A DNA stretch of 64,000 bases from Bifidobacterium apri. GTDB lineage: Bacteria; Actinomycetota; Actinomycetes; Actinomycetales; Bifidobacteriaceae. How positions within the stretch are numbered: position 1 is the first letter of the stretch; each line of letters begins with the position of its first letter. This document shows, piece by piece, positions 55,335-61,729 of the stretch. The stretch spans positions 124,001 to 188,000 of the forward strand of contig NZ_WBSO01000003.1 in assembly GCF_009299485.1 (NCBI RefSeq), given 5' to 3'. The notes under the pieces are model-generated. The model was not told where the DNA came from and ran no database searches. It saw nothing but the letters and a program-made list of their open reading frames with translations. A program made the translations under genes and the position numbers.

Positions 55335-55538
55335 ATGACGGCATATGACGCGCACCGCCGTACGCCTCGCCGTCATCATCGTGTCACCATGAAGGGGACT
55401 GAGCGTTTCGATGCGGACGGCGTCAAGCTGGAGCCTTCCGACGTGCAGACCCGCGAACAGCGTGATGCCGATGACGACCGACGCATCCTCAGTGAATTGC
55501 CACCTCACTGGGCGGTGTTCAACGAGCGCGGACGGTAG
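55335..55538 (+). CDS. Small basic protein of unknown function
   Basis: The 67-aa product starts at ATG 55335, with GGGAGG eight bases upstream inside the end of the helicase-like gene, so it is translationally linked. It is rich in Arg, His and Asp (DAHRRTPRRHHR, then REQRDADDDRRILSELPPHW). I do not recognise a family. It is probably the last gene of the FHA/helicase-like operon. Confidence 0.65.
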   Translation: MTAYDAHRRTPRRHHRVTMKGTERFDADGVKLEPSDVQTREQRDADDDRRILSELPPHWAVFNERGR

Positions 55539-55583
55539 GTATTCCCATCGGGCGGTCACCGGATGCTGTTGAGCAGGCATCGC

Positions 55584-56450
55584 TCAGCGTTGTCGTTCCG
55601 TGCCTACGAGGGTTGGCGCGTTTGAGGAACCGGTGACGGTTGAGGGGGTCGATGGCGTTTGGGAGCGTGCTGCGATGACCGGAAGGCCGTCCGGCAACCG
55701 CATCAGCGCGAGCGCTTCTTCCGGACGCATGGCGATGGATGTCTTGCTGTCGACGCCGGGCGGGGCGTCGTTTGACGGTACGGTGATGACCGTAGCCTGG
55801 CTGGCGATTACGCACTGCTGGTCGAGCGTACTGTCTGGCGGAGCTGAAGACTGCGCTGGCTGGCTTGCGGAAGGCTGCGTGCCTGTTTCGTCGGACGGGT
55901 ATGGAGCTTCACGGTCATTGGCTTCAGCCGGTTCTGCATTCGCATATCCGATTGCCGGACAGGATTGGCCTACAATCACGTCAATCGTGTCGCCCGCATC
56001 CATGCCGTCGGGATGACTGGCAAGCAGAGTCTCAATGACGGTCGAACCATCCGGCGGCACAGGACGGCCGCGGATATGTGATGCCAGAATGAGGGTTCCG
56101 GCTGGCATATCCACGAGCGCGATAGCCGATTCGACGTCTTCCGGTGTCGCCGGAGCTTGGTCGAATGAGGGATGCACGGGCACACTGATGGTGGACAGAT
56201 GCGCGGCTCGGAGGCGTTCGCCACGTGAGACGTGTGTTGTCGTGACGAGCATGGGCTGGGTGCGCACCGTCGCCATGACGCATTGAAGCGCGCTGAACAC
56301 CGCCAACCCTACGAGCAGTACGCTCGCCAGCCGGCGTATCCGGGCGACGAGCCGTCGGCGGGCAAGACTCATTGCGCATCGGTGGTTGCGTTTGGTGATG
56401 GTTCCGCTCTTGCTGGACGCGGTTGTGAAAGTGCTCTGTGATGATTCCAT
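55584..56450 (-). CDS. SAF-domain membrane protein (CpaB-like)
   Basis: From ATG 56450 the product is 288 aa; the frame is open upstream only through family B repeats. A basic stretch (MSLARRRLVARIRR) and one membrane helix (about 38-58) precede an extracytoplasmic SAF domain (VSRGERLRAAHLSTISVPVH, ALVDMPAGTLILASHI). The C-terminal 120 residues are Ser/Pro/Thr-rich. SAF domains occur in CpaB/RcpC Flp-pilus assembly proteins, but no tad genes are nearby. ATG 56372 is an alternative start. Confidence 0.7.
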   Translation of the reverse strand: MESSQSTFTTASSKSGTITKRNHRCAMSLARRRLVARIRRLASVLLVGLAVFSALQCVMATVRTQPMLVTTTHVSRGERLRAAHLSTISVPVHPSFDQAPATPEDVESAIALVDMPAGTLILASHIRGRPVPPDGSTVIETLLASHPDGMDAGDTIDVIVGQSCPAIGYANAEPAEANDREAPYPSDETGTQPSASQPAQSSAPPDSTLDQQCVIASQATVITVPSNDAPPGVDSKTSIAMRPEEALALMRLPDGLPVIAARSQTPSTPSTVTGSSNAPTLVGTERQR

Positions 56451-56576
56451 ACCATCATCCGACCACGCTGGAACGCGGCTGCGCAACCCCTGCCGGGGAA
56501 TGTGGTCAAAGGTTACGTGCCGATCCACAATCCCCGTGGACGGCGCTTCAATTCCCGGCCTCGCCGTGTCTCCGCT

Positions 56577-56731
56577 TGTGCCGACGTTGGGGTGGGGGCG
56601 AGTGTGAGCGTCGGTTGTGGGTTGTGGTTCTGCTTCTGCCGACGCTGGGTGGTGTGTGAGTGTCGGCAGAAGGTTGTGCCGACGCTGAGTGGTGTGTGAG
56701 CGTCGGCAGAAGGTTGTGCCGACGCTGGGTG
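56577..56731. repeat. Family B palindrome array, 40-bp period
   Basis: Core CCGACG recurs at 56581, 56639, 56679 and 56719; the last three steps are 40 bp. Units read CTTCTGCCGACGCTGGGTGG, then GTGAGYGTCGGCAGAAGG. The rest of 56451-56884 has no gene; a frame crossing this region is an artefact of the repeat. Confidence 0.92.
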
Positions 56732-56884
56732 GCGGCCAAGACCCGCGTACATTGCGTTGCCTAGCACATCCGAATACGACGACGCCTCCGCAGAACAGCC
56801 CGCGGAGGCGTCGCATGATTGATGTCGTCTGGACTTGAGTTCAGCTGCGTTCAGCTCAGTTCAGGTCAGACGCAAGATTGCCGG

Positions 56885-57076
56885 CTACTTCGAGGAGCTG
56901 CCGCTGTCGGTGCGATAGAAGCCGCTGCCCTTGAATTCAATGGACGGCGCGGCATAGACCTTGTGCACGCGCTCCTGTCCGCACTGCGGGCATACGGTGA
57001 TCGGGTCGTCGCTGAACGACTGCTGTTCGGTGAAATCATAACCACAGTTCTTGCAACGGTAATGATAAGTCGGCAC
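56885..57076 (-). CDS. FmdB-type zinc-ribbon protein
   Basis: The 63-aa product starts at GTG 57076 behind GGAGGAAATACC. It has two CxxC pairs (CKNCGYDFTEQQSFSDD, CPQCGQERVHKVY) that would bind zinc, followed by the family ending IEFKGSGFYRTD and a Ser-rich tail. The family signature MPTYHYRCKNCGYDF is complete. The function is unknown; it is often found near formyl-THF cyclo-ligase in actinobacteria, as here. Confidence 0.93.
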   Translation of the reverse strand: MPTYHYRCKNCGYDFTEQQSFSDDPITVCPQCGQERVHKVYAAPSIEFKGSGFYRTDSGSSSK

Positions 57077-57192
57077 GGTATTTCCTCCACGAGAATCGAC
57101 AGGTCGGTACGTTTCGTAATCCGTACATATCCTAGTCGATTCAGTGACACTCGTGGTGTTCTCGTATTGCGAACCGGGACGAGTGCCGCAGA

Positions 57193-57849
57193 TCAGTCGA
57201 AGATGTCCAGGTGTTCGGTGGTGAGGATGCCGCCGACCGGCACGTCATGCGGGTCATGCGGCAGATCATCGACGCTCGCCTCCCAAGGCCAGCACACGCC
57301 GATGATCGTGGCGGCGGGTGAGGCGTGCAAGAGGGCACGATCGTACCATCCCGCGCCGCGCCCCAATCTAAATCCGTGCGGGTCGATGGCGAACGCCGGG
57401 ACAAGGATCAGGCTTGCTTGCCCAAGGCTGTCTGCGGAAAGAGTCGGACCAGACGGTTCGCGCGGGCGCAATCCTCCGGACGCGCTGCGAGGCATGTCAT
57501 GAAGCCGATCCAGGCTCTCCAACTCGCTCCAGGCGCATACTAGTTCCCGGCCTGATCCAAGCCGGGGAACCAGCACGCGGATGCCCCGGTCGATGAGGCG
57601 TTCGAGTATTCCGGCAAGCGGCGGTTCCGTACCCATGGACACATAGGCTGCGACGGTCGCTGCGCGAGGGAGCGCCGCAATCAGTGGTTCTGCATTGGAG
57701 ACGAGGGCTGGTCGCGCATCGGTGAAGTCCTGTTCGGTGAGCGTCGCGCGGCGTTGCAGGGCGCGATGGCGTGCAACGCGTTTCGCTTGCGCACGGCCGG
57801 CGGCGACGGCTGCGGCCGGTGTGGGATTGTCGGAATCTGAGGTGCTCAT
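57193..57849 (-). CDS. 5-formyltetrahydrofolate cyclo-ligase
   Basis: The 218-aa product converts 5-formyl-THF to 5,10-methenyl-THF with ATP. The substrate and ATP-site motif GFRLGRGAGWYDRAL matches GxGxGxYDR of the family. SMGTEPPLAGIL and LILVPAFAIDPHG are also conserved. An Ala-rich N-terminus precedes the basic helix. The start is ATG 57849, 77 bp from the divergent acetyltransferase gene. GTTGGGG is close upstream, and TATCCG at the leaderless distance is a possible -10. Confidence 0.88.
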   Translation of the reverse strand: MSTSDSDNPTPAAAVAAGRAQAKRVARHRALQRRATLTEQDFTDARPALVSNAEPLIAALPRAATVAAYVSMGTEPPLAGILERLIDRGIRVLVPRLGSGRELVCAWSELESLDRLHDMPRSASGGLRPREPSGPTLSADSLGQASLILVPAFAIDPHGFRLGRGAGWYDRALLHASPAATIIGVCWPWEASVDDLPHDPHDVPVGGILTTEHLDIFD

Positions 57850-57890
57850 ACCCCAACGGATACCACGATGCTTGGAAACGGTGCCCCGCC

Positions 57891-57918
57891 TTGCATCGCA
57901 TCGCAGATGTGGCACAAT
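57891..57918 (+). promoter_or_regulatory. Promoter of acetyltransferase gene, leaderless type
   Basis: TTGCAT (57891-57896) and CACAAT (57913-57918) are 16 bp apart. The start codon ATG 57926 lies 7 bases after the -10, so transcription probably begins at or next to the start codon. Confidence 0.65.
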
Positions 57919-57925
57919 GAAAGCG

Positions 57926-58606
57926 ATGTCTGTTTTGCAATCATTACGCGGCATCATGCATGACAGGCGGCCGCGCGAATTCGTGATGCCTAAGACTTTG
58001 ACCGCCCCGTCCGGTGCCACGCCGATTGGACTGCGGCCCTGCACACTTGACGATGAGGATGAGTTGCAAGCCTTGCGCTGGCGCAATCAGGCATGGCTCT
58101 CCCCATGGGATTCCGACGATCCGCTGGGCGGTCCGGGGTTGACATTCAACCAGTGGGTGTGCGATCTGCGCAGAAGGGAGCGCGAGGGGTCGGGCGCGCT
58201 GTTTGTGATTGTAGAACACGGGCGGATCGTCGGACAGGTGTCGTTGGGCGCCATCACCTATGGCGCGATGCGCTCCGGTCTTGCCGGGTACTGGGTTGAT
58301 GAGGCGGTTGCGGGGCGGGGTATCGCGCCCCTTGCGGTCGCCATGCTGGCGGATTGGGCGTTCGATTGCCCGGATGGTCCTCGTTTGCATCGCATTGAGA
58401 TCGCCATCATCCCCGACAATTATCGTTCGCGACGGGTGGCGCAGAAGCTGGGCGCCATTGATGAAGGGTTGCGGCGGCAGTACATGCATGTCAACGGCCG
58501 CTGGCGCGATCATGAATCGTATGTGCTGTTCGCGCAGGACCGTCCGGCGGGCGGGCTTGCCGCGGCATTGGCTGCACATGGGCAAGTGCCGCGCGCTGCC
58601 GCTTGA
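57926..58606 (+). CDS. RimJ/RimL-type GNAT acetyltransferase
   Basis: The 226-aa product has a GNAT fold: IGLRPCTLDDEDELQALRWRN (beta1-alpha1), GYWVDEAVAGRGIAPLAVAM (acetyl-CoA loop RGIAP, as QGYGxA in relatives), and IAIIPDNYRSRRVAQKLG (beta5-alpha4). These are the features of N-alpha-acetyltransferases of the RimJ group. The target is unknown. The start is ATG 57926; it lacks a ribosome site but has a -10 at 7 bases, indicating a leaderless mRNA. Confidence 0.88.
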   Translation: MSVLQSLRGIMHDRRPREFVMPKTLTAPSGATPIGLRPCTLDDEDELQALRWRNQAWLSPWDSDDPLGGPGLTFNQWVCDLRRREREGSGALFVIVEHGRIVGQVSLGAITYGAMRSGLAGYWVDEAVAGRGIAPLAVAMLADWAFDCPDGPRLHRIEIAIIPDNYRSRRVAQKLGAIDEGLRRQYMHVNGRWRDHESYVLFAQDRPAGGLAAALAAHGQVPRAAA

Positions 58607-58772
58607 TGACTGGGCTGTTCCGCGTGATGCGACCCTGCACGGGCGCACCGGCATGGAGCGGGAGCGCACCACGATGATGGTGTCATCCGGCGGGCGATCA
58701 CATGTCATGGATATACGACACGCCCGGGGGTTCTGCTGCTATTTTCAGCTTGGTCACCTATTGTAAGAAATT

Positions 58773-60110
58773 ATGGATTATGAGGGTATCAGCGCTATTG
58801 TTGTGCTTGCGGTGCTGATGATCTTCATCATCGGGTGGCTGCCCACAAGGACAGTCGACAGCATGAAGCGGGTGGTCAGGCGTCGTCAGGACAAATATTC
58901 GCCGTCGCTGCATCTGATTGATGAGCACAGCGGAACGAGGTTTTCGGACGGTCATTCGCCGGTGACGAAAGGGGCTGTGATGCGGCCAGCACAGGCACAA
59001 GGGACGCGGGTGTCCCGGGAGCATATCGCTGAGGTTCGTCGTCTGCGCAGGGCGTCAATACGCCGTCGTCGTGTCATCGTGTGCGTATTGTTGCTTGCCT
59101 GTGCTGTTGTCGGCGTGCTGTCCTATGTGTTGCGTTTCTCTCCGTTGTTCGTGCTGATTCCAGCCGGATTATTGGTATTGACGGTTGCTCTGGGGGCGCG
59201 GGCGAGCCGGCATGCACGTGCGTGGGAGCGCAAGGTGTCCGCGTTGTTGGCGCACGAGCGCAGGGCGCAAGCGAGCTTCAAGGGGCGGCAGCCGGAAGCT
59301 GTAGCTGGTGTCGAAACAACCGCGGCGGCCGATGATCCTGCCGATGCAGTCGCACGCAGACAGGCAGAGCAGGCGCCCGCAACTCAAGCTGATGCCGTGG
59401 AAACATCATTGATGGAGCAGCAGGAGATTCATCGTGCCGTCGAACAGGGTATGGCGGAACGTGATCGGAAGTTGGCGCTCAAGGCTTCCCGCCCGGTTGA
59501 AACCGGTAAGACCGCTGCGCCAGCTGATGCTGCCGATCGTGATCATGTCGCCGAGCAGCGACAGCAGGTACAGGTTGACGCCGAGTCGGCTGGGGATATC
59601 CGTCATGACGGCGAGCGTGCAAGCGCATCCGTGCGTGACGTGGCGGATGAGGGGATTGCGGAAGCGGAATCGACCGAATCTGCGGAGTCTGGTGAGCCGG
59701 CCGAGCAGGCTCAATCGACCGAATCGACCGAATCTACCGAGCCTTCCGATCAAACGCTCGAACTCAGTCAAGTGAACCCCGCATCATCGCTGGACGTGTT
59801 CGACATGGCTGCTGGGCGGCATCAGGACCTCATCTCGTTCTCTTGGGGAACGCCGCGCAATGTCGAAGAACCTGCGAAGACTGAAGCTCCGGAAAGTCTG
59901 GAAATCAAGTCCACCCGTCAGGTTGCCAAAGCGGTTCCAGCTGAGGATCATGCGCAGGAGCCGAAGTCGGAACATCGCGATGATGCCCCGTTGAACAATG
60001 CGGAATCCTTCCATCATGCCGAGTCCACCGCCCATGTGGAAGTGCCTGAGGAAACGACGGATTCTTTGGGGCATGATTTGCGTGCCGTCCTCGCACGGCG
60101 TTCCTCGTGA
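58773..60110 (+). CDS. Membrane protein with long disordered tail, unknown function
   Basis: The 445-aa product has an N-terminal helix (residues 6-23, AIVVLAVLMIFIIGWLP) followed by RTVDSMKRVVRRRQDKYSPSLHLID, a conserved actinobacterial-type start. Two helices lie at about 100-145, then a basic segment, and from about 165 onward an acidic Ala/Glu/Gln/Ser-rich disordered tail with ESTESTEST-like runs. No catalytic motif is visible. ATG 58773 has no ribosome site, but TATTGT lies 8 bases upstream, so it may be leaderless. It may be a membrane scaffold. Confidence 0.8.
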   Translation: MDYEGISAIVVLAVLMIFIIGWLPTRTVDSMKRVVRRRQDKYSPSLHLIDEHSGTRFSDGHSPVTKGAVMRPAQAQGTRVSREHIAEVRRLRRASIRRRRVIVCVLLLACAVVGVLSYVLRFSPLFVLIPAGLLVLTVALGARASRHARAWERKVSALLAHERRAQASFKGRQPEAVAGVETTAAADDPADAVARRQAEQAPATQADAVETSLMEQQEIHRAVEQGMAERDRKLALKASRPVETGKTAAPADAADRDHVAEQRQQVQVDAESAGDIRHDGERASASVRDVADEGIAEAESTESAESGEPAEQAQSTESTESTEPSDQTLELSQVNPASSLDVFDMAAGRHQDLISFSWGTPRNVEEPAKTEAPESLEIKSTRQVAKAVPAEDHAQEPKSEHRDDAPLNNAESFHHAESTAHVEVPEETTDSLGHDLRAVLARRSS

Positions 60111-60151
60111 GTCCCGTAATCGTTGTGGTTCCAAGTGTTTCACTCTCAGCG

Positions 60152-60178
60152 TTAGCACTCGAGTTGGCAGAGTGCTAA
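60152..60178. promoter_or_regulatory. CIRCE element (HrcA operator)
   Basis: TTAGCACTC, a 9-base spacer and GAGTGCTAA form the canonical heat-shock inverted repeat. It overlaps the groES promoter, so HrcA binding would block RNA polymerase. No hrcA or groEL is in the window. Confidence 0.96.
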
Positions 60179-60192
60179 CAACGCGCTACGAT
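60164..60192 (+). promoter_or_regulatory. groES promoter
   Basis: The -35 TTGGCA (60164-60169) lies within the CIRCE spacer and the -10 TACGAT (60187-60192) follows at exactly 17 bp. This gives a leader of about 100 nt before groES. Confidence 0.75.
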
Positions 60193-60296
60193 GAGGTGTA
60201 GCGCAAAGGGACGGCGCCGATAGTGATCGTCAGCCTCTTGAAAGCGATGTCCTGGCGCGGGAAGTATCGATTTCTCTTAGAAAGAGGAGGTCCACA

Positions 60297-60590
60297 GTGT
60301 CGATCTCACTCACACCGTTGGAAGACAAGATCATTGTCAAGCAGGCGGAAGCCGAAACCAAGACCGCTTCAGGCCTGTTCATCCCGGACAACGCCAAGGA
60401 GAAGCCGCAGCAGGGTGAAGTGCTGGCTGTCGGCCCCGGTCGTCGCGACGACAAGGGCGAGCGCATCCCGATGGATGTCAAGGTTGGCGATAAGGTGCTG
60501 TATTCCAAGTACGGCGGCACCGAAGTGCACTATCAGGGTGAGGACTATCTGATCGTCTCCGCCCGCGACGTGCTCGCAATCCTGAACTGA
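60297..60590 (+). CDS. groES: Co-chaperonin GroES
   Basis: The 97-aa product has normal length. It caps GroEL and assists folding. Signatures are [17 protein letters not shown], the mobile loop [24 protein letters not shown] and [14 protein letters not shown]. The start is GTG 60297, with AGAGGAGG upstream. It is transcribed alone (terminator at 60607), with groEL elsewhere. Confidence 0.98.
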   Translation: MSISLTPLEDKIIVKQAEAETKTASGLFIPDNAKEKPQQGEVLAVGPGRRDDKGERIPMDVKVGDKVLYSKYGGTEVHYQGEDYLIVSARDVLAILN

Positions 60591-60606
60591 CGTTCCGCGT
60601 CATTGA

Positions 60607-60634
60607 AGGCCTCGGCTGGTGCCGGGGCCTTTTT
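60607..60634 (+). terminator. Rho-independent terminator of groES
   Basis: AGGCCTCGGC pairs with GCCGGGGCCT (10 bp, one G-T) around TGGT and is followed by TTTT. Confidence 0.9.
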
Positions 60635-60752
60635 GTTGTCTTGACTTCCGTGATGTCATGGCAATCCGGCTCGCCATGAGACCGTCCAGGCGGTAAAATA
60701 ACCGTGGTCGTGCGCTCCGACACGACATCTGCTACGAGGCGGGGGACGGCAT

Positions 60753-61724
60753 ATGGTCACTTCGATGGAAACCCCACAGGCGCGAGACATCTTGCATGCC
60801 GTTACCGATACCTTGAACACCGTGCTTGCATGTCCGCGCGAGACGGTGGAGACGACGGTGCTGACCTTCGCAGCCGGCGGCCATGTCCTGCTCGAAGATG
60901 TTCCCGGGGTCGGCAAAACCACGTTGGCGCGGGCTCTCGCTACGGTGATCGGCGGGTCGGTGCGGCGCATCCAGTTCACTCCGGACTTGCTGCCGGGCGA
61001 CTTGCTGGGCATGAATGTGTATTCGCGGGCCACAGAGTCCTTCGCGTTTCATCCGGGGCCTATTTTCGCCAATATCATCATCGCCGACGAAATCAACCGA
61101 GCTGATCCGAAGGTGCAATCCGCGTTATTGGAGGCGATGGGCGAGGGGCAGGTCAGCGTCGATGGGCAGACCCATCATCTTGAGCAGCCGTTTATCGTCA
61201 TCGCGACGCAAAACCCGATTGAGCTTGAGGGGACGTATCCGTTGCCGGAAGCGCAGCTTGACCGGTTCATGATCCGCATGGGATTCGGATATCCTGCAGC
61301 CGATACGGAAGAGCGGATGGTGATGTCGGACCATGCGTCCCGGCCGCTGGAAGGACTCCACCGGGTTGCGGATGTCGACCAGATGCAGGCGATACGTGAG
61401 ACGTGCGCCGCGGTACGGGTGGCACAACCGGTGGCGCGGTATCTGGTGTCGTTGACCGCCGCCACCCGGTCCATGGAAGGCGTCGCCTTTGGCGTGTCGC
61501 CGCGTGGCAGCCTGCAGCTCGCCGCCTTGTCCCGTGCGAAGGCGCTGTATGAGGGCAGGGATTTTGTGCTTCCCGACGACGTGCGTTGGGCGGCGCCTTT
61601 TGCGTTGCCGCATCGGTTGGTGCTTGAGGATGCCGGGTACGGGACCGCCCCGACCGGTTTGGCGCGTCAGCTGATCGACACGTTGATTGATCGCACGCCG
61701 GTTCCGCGTGTGGACGACAGGTGA
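60753..61724 (+). CDS. MoxR-family AAA ATPase
   Basis: The 323-aa product has Walker A DVPGVGKTT, Walker B IIIADEINRADP, sensor 1 FIVIATQNPIE and the family stretch EGTYPLPEAQLDRFM. MoxR ATPases act as chaperones for the maturation of partner proteins. The next gene, overlapping by reading, encodes DUF58 and transglutaminase-like parts, the usual MoxR partners. The start is ATG 60753, behind GGGGGAC; ATG 60765 is an alternative. Confidence 0.93.
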   Translation: MVTSMETPQARDILHAVTDTLNTVLACPRETVETTVLTFAAGGHVLLEDVPGVGKTTLARALATVIGGSVRRIQFTPDLLPGDLLGMNVYSRATESFAFHPGPIFANIIIADEINRADPKVQSALLEAMGEGQVSVDGQTHHLEQPFIVIATQNPIELEGTYPLPEAQLDRFMIRMGFGYPAADTEERMVMSDHASRPLEGLHRVADVDQMQAIRETCAAVRVAQPVARYLVSLTAATRSMEGVAFGVSPRGSLQLAALSRAKALYEGRDFVLPDDVRWAAPFALPHRLVLEDAGYGTAPTGLARQLIDTLIDRTPVPRVDDR

Positions 61725-61729
61725 ACCGC

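Noticed and set aside
55584-56816. Full 410-codon frame for the SAF protein
   Set aside because: The first 122 codons run through the family B array, so the start was placed at ATG 56450.
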